This document shows positions 9,009-18,667 of a stretch of DNA of 64,000 bases, piece after piece. The number at the start of each line of letters is the position of its first letter. Positions within the stretch are counted from its first letter, which is position 1. This stretch comes from an uncultured Hyphomonadaceae bacterium (GTDB lineage Bacteria; Pseudomonadota; Alphaproteobacteria; Caulobacterales; Hyphomonadaceae): NCBI GenBank assembly GCA_913057945.1, contig CAJXOF010000002.1:310001-374000 (forward strand). The letters run 5' to 3'. Below the pieces are notes generated by a model. That model did not search any database, was not told where the DNA came from, and was given only the letters and a program-made list of their open reading frames with translations. A program made the translations under genes and the position numbers.

Positions 9009-12000
9009 ATGACAGTAAATTCTGCTTCTCCAGAGCCGATGGAGCAGGTTTTTGACCAGATTCAGCGGGAATCCGGGCACGAAGACCTCACCGGATTGAC
9101 CGACGGGGACTTAAAATTCCTCGCGCGCCGACACTGGAGCTGGGCAGAGACGGTCGCGGCGGGCAATCAGGACGTCCGCATCCTTCTGGATGTCGAGGGG
9201 GAGACGGGCAATTCTCTGTCCCGCACCATTCTTGAGACTGTCAGCCCCGACATGCCTTTCCTCGTGGATTCGGTGCTCGGCGAATGCGGCGCGCAGGGAT
9301 TCGAGGTCGCGGCGCTGTTTCACCCGATCATCAAGCGGCAGGATGGCCGCAGCGTGTCGATCATCCAGGTCCATTTGCCTATTCTGGCACATGAAGAGGC
9401 CGTCCGGCTGAAGGCCGGCGTACGTCAGGCGCTCGCCCACAACGCCATGGCCGTCGCGGACTTCGAGCCCATGCGCGCCCGCATGCAGCAGGAGATCGAC
9501 CGCCTGAAGGGCGTGACCCATCTGAAGAACATGGATCGCGACGAGGCTGTCGCCTTCCTGAAATGGCTTTCTCGCGAGCATTTCGTGTTCCTGGGCTGCC
9601 GTGAATATGAGTTCGAGACGGATGCGGACGGGCAGGTGCTGCCGGAAGAGCCGATCATGGTGGAGGGCTCCAATCTGGGCGTCTTGCGCGATGAGGAACT
9701 CAACGTGCTTTCGCCTGAAGCCGAGCCCCTGGTCCTGACGCCAGAGATTGGCGCGCATTTGTCGGAGCCGTATCCGATCCTCGTCGCCAAATCGACGCTG
9801 GTGAGCCTCGTGCACCGCCGGGTCGCCTGCGACTATGTCGGCGTGAAGAAATATGACGCCCAAGGCCGCGTGAATGGCGAAGTGCGCTTTCTCGGCCTGT
9901 TCACGGCTGAAGCCTATGACGAGACGGCTCGCTCCATCCCGCTGATCCGTCGCCGTATCGCGGCCATTCTCGAAGCCTCGGGGGCGACCCCCGGCGGGCA
10001 TACCGAAAAGGCGCTGACGAATTTGCTGGAGACCTGGCCCCGCGACGAGCTGTTCCAGACATCGTCCAAGATCCTGCATCCGATCATCGTCGGCGCGCTG
10101 CACCTGATTGGCCGGCCGCGCACACGTCTGTTCGTACGGCAGGACCAGTTCGACCGGTTCGTCACCGCCATCGTCTATGTGCCGCGCGAAGCCTATGACA
10201 CAGCCATGCGCCAGCGCATCACCCAGGAACTGGTCACGGCCTACAAGGGCCGCGTGACCCGCTTCCGACCGTATTTCGACTCCGAGACGCTGGTCCGGGT
10301 CCATTTCGAGATCTGGCTGGACCAGGGCCATTCGCTGCCGGACCTTGCCGCGCTCGAACAGCGCATCGTCCAGATTACCCGCACCTGGGAACAGGGCTTC
10401 CGCTCCGCGCTGGTCCAGTCCGACCTGGAGCGGGCCCACCAGGAAAACGCGCGCTCCTTCATCGGTGCGTTCAACGCGGCCTATCGCGAATCTTTCGGCC
10501 CGGACGAGGCGATGCGCGACGTGGCGGCGATGGCCAATCTGTCCGCGAACCATCCGATCCTGACACGGGCCTATCGGCTGAATGGCGACGGCGGCGACAA
10601 GATCCGCGTGAAGATCTATTCGCGCAATGGCTCCATCCCGCTATCGGCCTGTGTGCCGATCTTCGAACAGATGGGATTCTTCGTCGATTTCGAGACCGGC
10701 TATCCGGTTCGCCCGACCGAAAAGCCGGCTGATGATGCGCCGGAAACCTATTGGATCCATGACGTGGTCATGTGCGTCTCGGGCGACACCGCGATTGATC
10801 TCGACACCATCCGCACGGCACTGGAAGACGCCTTCGTGGCGGTCTGGAGCGGGCGCGCCGAGAATGACGGCTTCAACAAGCTGGTCCTCAGCGCTGATGC
10901 AAGCTGGCGCGACGCCGCCCTGATCCGCGCGCTGGCCGGCTATCGCCGTCAGAGCGGCATGGACCAGCCGCAATATGTCCAGGAGACGGCGCTGTCCTCC
11001 TATCCGGCAATTGCGCGCCACTTGCTGGAACTGTTCGCCATACGCCTCGACCCGGCCCGTGACATGTCTCTGGCAGAGCGCGAGCATGAGGCGGAGAAGG
11101 TGCGCGCCGAGATTGAGGAAGCCTTGCGCGATGTGTCGGCCCTGGCCGACGACCAGGTGTTGCGTCGCCTTGCAGACTTGATCCTCGCCGTGCAGCGGAC
11201 CAATTTCTACCAGACCAATGGCGGCGGCGAGCCCTACAGCTTTGTCAGCCTCAAGATTGCCAGCCGCGAGCTGGAAGACCTGCCGGAACCGAAACCCTTC
11301 CGCGAGATCTACATGTCCAGCCCGCGTGTCGAAGGCGTGCATCTCCGGTTCGGCGCAGTCGCACGCGGCGGCCTGCGCTGGTCGGACCGGGCGTCGGACT
11401 ATCGCACCGAAGTGCTGGGGCTCGTAAAGGCGCAGCAGGTCAAGAATGCGGTCATCGTGCCGGTTGGCTCCAAGGGCGGGTTCCTGCCGAAACAGTTGCC
11501 GGACCGCTCTGACCGCAATGCCTGGTTCGAGGCTGGCCGGGATGCCTACAAGGAATTCATCCGCGCGCTGCTCGGCATTACCGACAATCTCGTGGAAGGG
11601 GAGGTGGTCCATCCTGCCGACACGATCATCTGGGATGGCGAGGACCCGTATCTCGTGGTCGCGGCCGACAAGGGCACGGCGACCTTCTCCGACACGGCCA
11701 ATGCCATCAGCGAAGAGATGGGCCACTGGCTCGGCGATGCCTTCGCCTCCGGCGGGTCGGCCGGCTATGACCACAAGAAGATGGGCATCACGGCGCGCGG
11801 CGGCTGGGAGGCCGTGAAGCGCCACTTCCGCGAACTGGGCAAGAACATCCAGACCGAACCGTTCACGGTGATCGGCGTTGGCGACATGAGCGGCGACGTA
11901 TTCGGCAATGGCATGTTGCTGTCGCCGGAAATCCGTCTGGTCGCGGCGTTCAACCATCTGCATATCTTCATTGATCCGAACCCACAGGATGCCGGCAAGA

Positions 12001-13736
12001 ATCTGGCCGAACGCCAGCGCCTGTTCGACAAGCCGCAATCAAGCTGGGCCGATTACAACAAGGGCATCCTGTCAAAGGGTGGCGGCATTTTCGAGCGCTC
12101 GGCCAAGTCGATCACGCTGACCGACGAGATCAAGGCGCTCACCGGCCTGTCCAGGGATGCGGTTACGCCGGACCAATTGCTGCATGCCCTGCTGAAGGCC
12201 GAAGCCGACCTGCTCTGGTTTGGTGGCATCGGCACCTATGTGAAGGCAGCCCATGAGAGCCAGGCCGCCGCGGGCGACCGCGCGAATGATGCAATCCGGG
12301 TCGATGCGGACGAGTTGAAGGTGAAAGTCATCGGGGAAGGGGCCAATCTCGGCGTCACCCAGGCCGCTCGGATCGAGTTTGCCCTGCGCGGCGGCCGCAT
12401 CAACACCGACGCTATCGACAATTCCGCAGGCGTCGATTCCTCAGACCACGAAGTGAACATCAAGATCCTGGCTGCCGAGGCGATCCGCGAGGGAGACCTC
12501 GACCCGGCCAAACGCAATGATCTGCTCGCCGACATGACGGATGAAGTTGCCGCCCTCGTCCTGCGCCACAATTACACGCAGACCTTTGCGCTGACGCTGG
12601 CCGAAGCCAAGGCCAAGGAAGACCATGACGCGCTTGAGCGCCTGATGGAATATCTTGAAGACCGGGGCGTGCTGAACCGGGCGCTCGAAACCCTGCCGGA
12701 AACCGGCGAGATGAAGGTGCGCGCCGAACGCGGACAGCTGCTGACCCGGCCGGAACTGGCCGTGCTGCTGGCCTGGTCCAAGATCACCCTGTTCGACGAC
12801 ATCGTCGCCTCGGACATTCCGGACGATCCGTATTTCAACGATTTGCTGATCAATTACTTCCCGAGCCCGATCAACACCTATTCCAAGGCGATGTCGAACC
12901 ATCGCCTGAAGCGGGAGATCATCGCCACCATCATTGCCAACCGCGTGCTGGACCTGGCCGGGCCGGTGGCCCTGCTGCGCTTGCGCGAGGTGACCGGCGG
13001 CGACAATGCGCAGGTGACACGCGGCCTTGAAGCGGCTCGCGCCGTGCTGAATTTCGATGGCTTCCAGCGCGAGGTCGACCAGCTCGACAATGTGGTGCCA
13101 GCTGACGTGCAGACTGACCTGCGCCTGCATGCCGCCAGCGCCATGGTCGATGCCGCGCTCTGGTTCATCGAGACGCATCCGGACCTGCATGTCGGGGACG
13201 CCGTGCAGCACACCGAAGCGCCGCTCAATGAGTTCAAGATCATCCTGGCGAGCATTCATTCGCCCTTCCCGGCAGCGCGGATCGAACGGGAGGCCCGCAG
13301 CCTGATGAAGCGTAGCGCACCAGAGGAAATCTCCCGCTGGGCCGCTGCGATGGGGTATTTCGCGCAAGGCCTGCTGGTGGTGGACCTTGCCGGCAAGACT
13401 GGCGGCAGTGTGGAGGAGGCGGGCAAGGCGTTCTACACGATTGGCGACCAGCTCCGTATCGACCGCCTGCGCGCGATGGCGCGGGACAATCTGCTGCATG
13501 CAGACTATTGGGACCGGGTCGCGGGCCGGCGCCTGCTGAACGAACTCGTGCGGATGCAGGCCGATGCCACCCAGAAGGCGCTTGCCGGAGATGGAGTAGA
13601 GGCCTGGCTGTCTGAGCGCAATGAGGCGCGCAAGGCCCTGCTGGCCGAGCTGCACACGCTGGGCAAGGACCGCAATTGGGCCTTTGCGCGGTTCGCCCTG
13701 GCGGCCGACGCCCTGCGCCAGTTCATGCGGCACTGA
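9009..13736 (+). CDS. gdhB: NAD-specific glutamate dehydrogenase, large (180-kDa) class
   Basis: The 1575-residue enzyme deaminates glutamate to 2-oxoglutarate using NAD. It belongs to the large GDH class of Pseudomonas GdhB and Caulobacter GdhZ. The N-terminal half holds ACT-like regulatory segments (for example RTILETVSPDMPFLVDSVLG). The catalytic core starts near residue 720 with YSFVSLKIASRELEDLPEPK, then RFGAVARGGLRWSDR with VKNAVIVPVGSKGGF, then GVGDMSGDVFGNGML and WFGGIGTYVKA, VIGEGANLGVTQ. Caulobacter GdhZ also inhibits FtsZ; whether that applies here is unknown. It is monocistronic with a terminator 16 bases after the stop, and sits in a window rich in 2-oxoglutarate metabolism. Confidence 0.97.
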   Translation: MTVNSASPEPMEQVFDQIQRESGHEDLTGLTDGDLKFLARRHWSWAETVAAGNQDVRILLDVEGETGNSLSRTILETVSPDMPFLVDSVLGECGAQGFEVAALFHPIIKRQDGRSVSIIQVHLPILAHEEAVRLKAGVRQALAHNAMAVADFEPMRARMQQEIDRLKGVTHLKNMDRDEAVAFLKWLSREHFVFLGCREYEFETDADGQVLPEEPIMVEGSNLGVLRDEELNVLSPEAEPLVLTPEIGAHLSEPYPILVAKSTLVSLVHRRVACDYVGVKKYDAQGRVNGEVRFLGLFTAEAYDETARSIPLIRRRIAAILEASGATPGGHTEKALTNLLETWPRDELFQTSSKILHPIIVGALHLIGRPRTRLFVRQDQFDRFVTAIVYVPREAYDTAMRQRITQELVTAYKGRVTRFRPYFDSETLVRVHFEIWLDQGHSLPDLAALEQRIVQITRTWEQGFRSALVQSDLERAHQENARSFIGAFNAAYRESFGPDEAMRDVAAMANLSANHPILTRAYRLNGDGGDKIRVKIYSRNGSIPLSACVPIFEQMGFFVDFETGYPVRPTEKPADDAPETYWIHDVVMCVSGDTAIDLDTIRTALEDAFVAVWSGRAENDGFNKLVLSADASWRDAALIRALAGYRRQSGMDQPQYVQETALSSYPAIARHLLELFAIRLDPARDMSLAEREHEAEKVRAEIEEALRDVSALADDQVLRRLADLILAVQRTNFYQTNGGGEPYSFVSLKIASRELEDLPEPKPFREIYMSSPRVEGVHLRFGAVARGGLRWSDRASDYRTEVLGLVKAQQVKNAVIVPVGSKGGFLPKQLPDRSDRNAWFEAGRDAYKEFIRALLGITDNLVEGEVVHPADTIIWDGEDPYLVVAADKGTATFSDTANAISEEMGHWLGDAFASGGSAGYDHKKMGITARGGWEAVKRHFRELGKNIQTEPFTVIGVGDMSGDVFGNGMLLSPEIRLVAAFNHLHIFIDPNPQDAGKNLAERQRLFDKPQSSWADYNKGILSKGGGIFERSAKSITLTDEIKALTGLSRDAVTPDQLLHALLKAEADLLWFGGIGTYVKAAHESQAAAGDRANDAIRVDADELKVKVIGEGANLGVTQAARIEFALRGGRINTDAIDNSAGVDSSDHEVNIKILAAEAIREGDLDPAKRNDLLADMTDEVAALVLRHNYTQTFALTLAEAKAKEDHDALERLMEYLEDRGVLNRALETLPETGEMKVRAERGQLLTRPELAVLLAWSKITLFDDIVASDIPDDPYFNDLLINYFPSPINTYSKAMSNHRLKREIIATIIANRVLDLAGPVALLRLREVTGGDNAQVTRGLEAARAVLNFDGFQREVDQLDNVVPADVQTDLRLHAASAMVDAALWFIETHPDLHVGDAVQHTEAPLNEFKIILASIHSPFPAARIEREARSLMKRSAPEEISRWAAAMGYFAQGLLVVDLAGKTGGSVEEAGKAFYTIGDQLRIDRLRAMARDNLLHADYWDRVAGRRLLNELVRMQADATQKALAGDGVEAWLSERNEARKALLAELHTLGKDRNWAFARFALAADALRQFMRH

Positions 13737-13751
13737 TCCCTGCGCGAAGGA

Positions 13752-13779
13752 CCGGACAGGGCGCAGCCCTTCCGGTTTT
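13752..13779 (+). terminator. Intrinsic terminator of glutamate dehydrogenase
   Basis: CCGGA-C-AGGGC (13752-13762) pairs with GCCCT-TCCGG (13766-13775) around a three-base loop, with one bulged C. TTTTG follows directly, 16 bases after the stop codon. Confidence 0.8.
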
Positions 13780-13797
13780 GCGTGTCTTGAGGTCCTT

Positions 13798-13888
13798 GCG
13801 GATGGGAGGCGACGCCTCCGGCAGGGACGGGAAATGGTATTGGAGTGGGAAAGTCATGCCCCTGCGCAGCGGGCCGCCTCCCATCCGC
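13798..13888. repeat. 13-bp inverted repeat with 65-base interior
   Basis: GCGGATGGGAGGC (13798-13810) is exactly complementary to GCCTCCCATCCGC (13876-13888). Inside the left arm, GGAGGCG-A-CGCCTCC is a small palindrome of its own. The element lies in the 291-base space between the convergent gdh and aminopeptidase genes, after the gdh terminator, with no ORF of note. It could be a palindromic intergenic element or a structured RNA. Confidence 0.5.
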
Positions 13889-13991
13889 TGGCCGGAACGT
13901 GAGCGCCGTCCCGGCCGGACCGCCGCTTCCCATGTGAGAAAGAAGCGACCCGAACAAGGTACAGGCCTGGCGTCTCAGATGAATTCGATTG

Positions 13992-14027
13992 GCGCAAAGG
14001 CCCGTAATCCGGGCCTTTGCGCGCCTT
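13992..14027 (+). terminator. Strong hairpin between convergent gdh and M1 peptidase genes
   Basis: A 13-bp perfect stem, GCGCAAAGGCCCG (13992-14004) with CGGGCCTTTGCGC (14010-14022), has a five-base loop and is followed on the plus strand by GCCTTTT. It abuts the stop codon of the minus-strand peptidase, so it can serve that gene too, although the minus side lacks a clear T-run. Confidence 0.75.
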
Positions 14028-16751
14028 TTACTGCTGGAAGAAATTCTTCACATCCAACGCTTTCTGGGCGCGCAGGGCGCTGCAAAGCGTGGCAGTTTCG
14101 ATCCCCTGGGCCAATGAGCGTTCATAGCCGGGGATCAAATGCGCCTGATCTTCCAGGAAGGCTTCGGCCTCGGTCGCTTTGCGCACGCTGCAGAAATAGC
14201 CCGTGACACCGGCGATCCGCGGCTTGCGAATTTCCGGCAGCCGGTGGATCACGGTTTCGAAATTCGCCGTGAGCTCCTTCCAGGCCGTGTCCTGCGCGTC
14301 GACATTCGCCATGCCGCTGACGACGACCGCATAGACCTCGTCGGTCGAATAGTCGCCCTTGAGCACGGTCTGCATCAGATCCGTCACGATTTTGGCGTCC
14401 CCGCGATTGGCCAGCGTGCGGAGGATGGTCGAGCGCTCATTCTGGTTGGTCGTGGTCGCGAGATAGGTTTTCGCCGCATCATAGAAGGCCTGTCCGCCAT
14501 CTTCGATACCGACCTTCATGGCCGTGGCCAGGTCTTCCGGCGCGATGGCCGTCGCATCCGGTTCGCCCGCAAGGCCGATATATTGCCGGGCACGCGCCAG
14601 GAGCGCGCGGCGCTCTGCCGGGCGGTCGCCATATTCCAGCAGCAGGCCGTAGAGCTTGTCCCGCAGCAGCATTTCCTGCTGGCTGAGCGCGGTCGCCGGG
14701 CGAGATTCCAGATACTCCGCCAGCGGCCCATAGGTGCGCTGGACCCAGGCATGCAGGTGCGTTGTCTCCGACTCGTCGAGCATCCGGTCGAGGGTGGGCA
14801 GGATGGCGAAGCCTTCGGACACGGCGCGGGGATGGCCGTCCTGTGTCGCGGCCAGTCCCTTCAGGAGGTCGTCGGTGCTGATCCGGCCTGCGCGGAATCC
14901 GGAGATCAGCGCGTCGGCAAACATGATCTGCTCACCTGCTGACAGGCTGTCAAAACCGGAAATGAGGCCGGAGAGGTTTTTGGAATTGGTGTTGAAGCGC
15001 CAATAACCCGTACCGCCCGCATTCGGCATCACCCAGTTCGGGCAATCGCCATCGAGCGGGATTTCGGTGACCGGCTCGGTCAGCATCTGGCGGATCGTGC
15101 GGTCGCCCACCGGGCCGTTCAGGCGGGCAGCGAAGGGCACGTTCCAGACTTGCGTGTCCGTTTCAATGTCCGAGCCAACCGGCGCGTAGCGGGCTTGCGT
15201 GATCGTGATCAGGCCGGCATCCGGGGCAGGGCAGGACACGGCCACCTCCAGCGATGGAATGCCGGGCTGGTTGATATAGCTGGTAAAGGCCTCCACCACG
15301 TCCGGCTGGCCGGAACCGTCAGCGAGGCTTTGCATGAAATCGTCCGCATCGGCAACGCTGTCCTCGAAGCGGCGCATGTGCAGGCGAATGCCTTCGCGGA
15401 ACGCCTCTTCGCCGAGATAGGTCTCGAACATGTTCAGCACACTGCCGCCCTTGCGATAGGTGATGGAGTCGAACGCGTCGAGAATGTCGCCATTGGCCTT
15501 GATCGGATTGCGGATCTGGCGGGCCGATTGAAGACTGTCAGCCCCCATCGCGCTGAGACCGGCCAGGATCGGGCTGAGGGTCCATTCGCCGTCCGGGTCA
15601 ACGCCGTCCATCGTCTTGTAGCTGATCCAGGTCGCGAAGGCCTCGTTCAGCCAGATATCGTTCCACCATTTCGGCGTGACGAGGTTGCCGAACCATTGAT
15701 GGCCCAGTTCGTGGGCGTGTGTGGTCAGGATGCCGCGACGGCGCGACAGGCTGGTCTGCTCATTCATCAGGAGGGCGGCTTCGCGATAGATGATCGCGCC
15801 CGCATTCTCCATCGCGCCATAGGCATATTCCGGCGCGGCGATCAGGTCGAGTTTTCCATAAGGGTACGGATAGTCGAAATAGGCTTCCTGCCAGAGCAGC
15901 ATCTCGTCGGTGATGTCGAGCGACTCGCTGAGTTGTTCTTTCTTGCCGCGCGCCGAAAAACCGCGCAGGGGCACGGGCGCCTCGCGCAGGGCATTGGCCG
16001 GAATGGCCGGGGCAGGCCGCATCTCATAGGGGCCGACCGCGAGGGCCACCAGATAGGACTGGATCGGGCGGGTTTCGGCAAAGACATGCCGGGTCCATCC
16101 GTCTTCGGCTGGCTCGGCGCTGATCTCTGCCGCATTGGCCGTGACCTGCATGCCGTCCGGGGCGGTGACGGTCACGCTCCACGGCGTCTTGAAGCGCGGC
16201 TCGTCGAAAGAGGGCACCATGCGGCGCGCATCAATCGGTTCCATCTGTGTCACAAGATAATCGGTGTCGGACTGGACCGCCTTGTAGAGACCGGCGAGGC
16301 CCAGATTGTAAGGCGCGGTGTAGCTGATTTCGAGCGTGGCCGTGCCGGCCGGGACTGGCGAGTCGAAGTCGAGCCGGGAGACGCCGCCCGGTGCCTGGTT
16401 GCCGGTGAAGGTGGCCGGGATTTCCGTGCCATTGTCCAGCACGGCCTTGGCGCCGAGAATCTCCTGCTCCACCGAATGCAGCCAGATGCGCGCATGCGGC
16501 GCGGCCAGCGACACGTCGATCGCCACCGTGCCGGAAAAGCCTTCGGCATCCGGATCGGTCTTCAGGTCCAGCCGGTAGGCAAGCGGGGTCACATCGGTCG
16601 GCAACTGGCCTGCCGGGGGCACCTGTAGTTCAACTGGTTGGGGTTCAGAGACGAGGTCTGCGCCGGACGGGGAGGCCGCATTTCCGCAGGCGTGAAGCGC
16701 AAGGAGGGAAACCGCGCTTGCAAGGGCAGCGCGAAACCGGGAAGGGTGCAT
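14028..16751 (-). CDS. M1 family zinc aminopeptidase, lipoprotein
   Basis: This metallo-aminopeptidase removes N-terminal residues from peptides. I start it at ATG 16751 (MHPSRF), behind AGGA; an upstream in-frame extension looks non-coding. The 907-residue product has a lipoprotein signal with lipobox LHAC (Cys22), so it should be anchored in the envelope, unlike cytoplasmic PepN. The exopeptidase motif GAMEN is at 312-316, zinc motif HELGH at 347-351, third ligand E370 in WLNEAF. The C-terminal helical domain is complete. It is convergent with gdh and divergent from the GST gene. A periplasmic role in peptide scavenging is inferred. Confidence 0.93.
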   Translation of the reverse strand: MHPSRFRAALASAVSLLALHACGNAASPSGADLVSEPQPVELQVPPAGQLPTDVTPLAYRLDLKTDPDAEGFSGTVAIDVSLAAPHARIWLHSVEQEILGAKAVLDNGTEIPATFTGNQAPGGVSRLDFDSPVPAGTATLEISYTAPYNLGLAGLYKAVQSDTDYLVTQMEPIDARRMVPSFDEPRFKTPWSVTVTAPDGMQVTANAAEISAEPAEDGWTRHVFAETRPIQSYLVALAVGPYEMRPAPAIPANALREAPVPLRGFSARGKKEQLSESLDITDEMLLWQEAYFDYPYPYGKLDLIAAPEYAYGAMENAGAIIYREAALLMNEQTSLSRRRGILTTHAHELGHQWFGNLVTPKWWNDIWLNEAFATWISYKTMDGVDPDGEWTLSPILAGLSAMGADSLQSARQIRNPIKANGDILDAFDSITYRKGGSVLNMFETYLGEEAFREGIRLHMRRFEDSVADADDFMQSLADGSGQPDVVEAFTSYINQPGIPSLEVAVSCPAPDAGLITITQARYAPVGSDIETDTQVWNVPFAARLNGPVGDRTIRQMLTEPVTEIPLDGDCPNWVMPNAGGTGYWRFNTNSKNLSGLISGFDSLSAGEQIMFADALISGFRAGRISTDDLLKGLAATQDGHPRAVSEGFAILPTLDRMLDESETTHLHAWVQRTYGPLAEYLESRPATALSQQEMLLRDKLYGLLLEYGDRPAERRALLARARQYIGLAGEPDATAIAPEDLATAMKVGIEDGGQAFYDAAKTYLATTTNQNERSTILRTLANRGDAKIVTDLMQTVLKGDYSTDEVYAVVVSGMANVDAQDTAWKELTANFETVIHRLPEIRKPRIAGVTGYFCSVRKATEAEAFLEDQAHLIPGYERSLAQGIETATLCSALRAQKALDVKNFFQQ

Positions 16752-16876
16752 GAATTTGATCCTGTAACGGTGGCAACAGTCTGACCGTAAAAAAACATAG
16801 GACACGCCCCGGCAAAAGCGTCCTAATGCAGCTGAATTTAACAACCTTTTCAGTGATGCCATGAGAAGTTGAAGAC

Positions 16877-17551
16877 ATGAAACGGCTTTACCATTGGCCT
16901 CTTGATCCGGCCGGACGGCTGGTGCGTCTCGTTCTCGGTGAGAAGGGCGAGGGGTTTGAGACATTGGAATCGCCCCCCTGGTCAGCGCATCCGGATGTGC
17001 CGCGCCTCGCGCACGGGGCTGTGGCGCCCGCTTTGGTGGAGCTGGACAGCGAGCCGCGCATGTTTGCCTGCGGCACGCGCGCCATCTGCGAATATCTCGA
17101 AGAGACCTCCAATGGCCGCGCCCTGTTGCCGGAAGATCCGGCGGCGCGCGCCGAAGTCCGCCGCCTGTGGGCCTGGGTCGAGGCGGCCTGCGAAGAGGTG
17201 ACCGACACGCTGCTGACAGAACGGGTGATGCAATGGGTGCGACGTGACCGGCTTCCGGATTCCGCGCGCCTGCGCCGGGGCGCTCATGCGCTGCGCGGCC
17301 GGCTGACCTTCCTGAATGGCATGCTGGAACTGAACGGCTATCTCGCCTGCCGCGACCTGACGCTGGCAGACCTCGCTGCAGCGGCGCACTTGTCGGCCTA
17401 TGACTATTTCGGCGATGTCGAATGGAATGCCGTGCCCGAGCTGAAAGACTGGTATGCCCGGATCAAGTCGCGTCCGAGCTTCCGGCCCTTGCTGGCCGAC
17501 CGGTTGCAGGCGGTACGGCCCGTGGCCCATTATACCGATTTGGATTTCTAG
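16877..17551 (+). CDS. Glutathione S-transferase family protein
   Basis: The 224-residue protein has the GST layout: an N-terminal thioredoxin-like domain (LYHWPLDPAGRLVRLVLGEK, residues 4-23; CGTRAICEYLEE near 65) and an all-helical C-terminal domain (about 90-215) with LTLADLAAAAHLSAYDYFGD. The substrate is unknown. The catalytic position is not an obvious Ser or Cys, so a structural or binding role is possible. It lies three bases before queG and shares its orientation with queG and mtgA, suggesting one operon. Confidence 0.88.
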   Translation: MKRLYHWPLDPAGRLVRLVLGEKGEGFETLESPPWSAHPDVPRLAHGAVAPALVELDSEPRMFACGTRAICEYLEETSNGRALLPEDPAARAEVRRLWAWVEAACEEVTDTLLTERVMQWVRRDRLPDSARLRRGAHALRGRLTFLNGMLELNGYLACRDLTLADLAAAAHLSAYDYFGDVEWNAVPELKDWYARIKSRPSFRPLLADRLQAVRPVAHYTDLDF

Positions 17552-17554
17552 ACC

Positions 17555-18667
17555 TTGCCCGATCCCCTCCACATCCGCGTCAAGCACCTCGCCCGGTCGC
17601 TTGGCTTTGACGGCGTGGCGATTGCGCGCGCGGACGAGGCGTGGGCGGCAGGCGACCGGCTCGAAGCCTTTGTAGAGGCAGGCTATCATGGCAGCATGGA
17701 GTGGATGGAGACGACGCTTGACCGGCGCAAGGCGCCCACGGCGATGTGGCCGGGTGCGAAGTCTGCCGTCGTCGTCGCGCTGAATTACGGCCCGGACCAT
17801 GATCCGCTCCAGACGCTGGAGCAGAAGGCGCTCGGCAATATCTCCGTCTACGCACGGGGACGGGACTATCACGACACGCTGAAGAAGCGGCTGAAACAGC
17901 TCGCCCGCGAGTTCGTGGCGGAGTCCGGCGCGGAGGTGAAAGTCTTTGTCGATACCGCGCCGCTGATGGAAAAACCGCTGGCGGAAAAGGCCGGGCTCGG
18001 CTGGCAGGGCAAGCATACGAATCTGGTCAGCCGCGAGCTGGGGTCATGGTTCTTTCTGGGCGTGATGCTGACCGCAGCGGAGCTGGAGCCCGATGACCCG
18101 GAGGCGGATCATTGCGGCTCGTGCCGCGCCTGTCAGGACATCTGCCCGACCAATGCATTTCCCGCGCCCTACCAGCTCGATGCGCGGCGCTGCATCTCCT
18201 ATCTCACCATCGAGCATTCGGGGCCGATCCCGGCAGAGTTTCGCGCGGCGATGGGCAACCGCATCTATGGTTGCGATGATTGTCTCGCCATCTGTCCGTG
18301 GAACAAGTTTGCCGAAGCCGCGAGCGAGAGCGCCTTTCATGCGCGCGCTGAGTTGAAGGCGCCGGGCCTCGATGAACTTGCCGCGCTGGAGGATGCGACG
18401 TTCCGCGAAGTCTTCTCCGGCTCGCCCATCAAACGGATCGGGCGGGACCGGTTCGTGCGCAATGTCTGCATAGCCATCGGCAATTCGGGGGAGGGGGCGC
18501 TGGTCGCCAGCCTGCTGCCGCTGCTGGACGATCCGGCGCCGGTGGTACGCGGGTCTGCCATCTGGGCGCTCGCCCGCCTTGATCGTGCCCGATTTGCGAC
18601 GGAAAAGGCCCTCCGGATGGAGCCGGAAACGGATCCGGGCGTTCTGGCGGAATGGATGACAGAGTGA
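17555..18667 (+). CDS. queG: Epoxyqueuosine reductase
   Basis: QueG makes the last step of queuosine tRNA modification, reducing epoxyqueuosine to queuosine with cobalamin and two 4Fe-4S clusters. At 370 residues the length fits. The likely catalytic Asp is D134 in [20 protein letters not shown]. Ferredoxin-type ligands are C187, C190, C193 and C197 ([12 protein letters not shown]), then C240, C243 and C247 ([10 protein letters not shown]), with C213 in [13 protein letters not shown]-terminal HEAT-like stretch follows. The start is TTG, three bases after the GST stop, so translational coupling is likely. The mtgA ATG overlaps its stop codon. Confidence 0.96.
   Translation: MPDPLHIRVKHLARSLGFDGVAIARADEAWAAGDRLEAFVEAGYHGSMEWMETTLDRRKAPTAMWPGAKSAVVVALNYGPDHDPLQTLEQKALGNISVYARGRDYHDTLKKRLKQLAREFVAESGAEVKVFVDTAPLMEKPLAEKAGLGWQGKHTNLVSRELGSWFFLGVMLTAAELEPDDPEADHCGSCRACQDICPTNAFPAPYQLDARRCISYLTIEHSGPIPAEFRAAMGNRIYGCDDCLAICPWNKFAEAASESAFHARAELKAPGLDELAALEDATFREVFSGSPIKRIGRDRFVRNVCIAIGNSGEGALVASLLPLLDDPAPVVRGSAIWALARLDRARFATEKALRMEPETDPGVLAEWMTE

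Noticed and set aside
14139..16628. Plus-strand ORFs over the M1 aminopeptidase (267 and 492 residues)
   Set aside because: They are antisense to a gene with complete M1 motifs and contain no conserved domain.
16838..16852. TTAA-N7-TTCA before the GST gene as a CtrA box
   Set aside because: One mismatch and no flanking consensus C; AT-rich promoter sequence explains it equally well.
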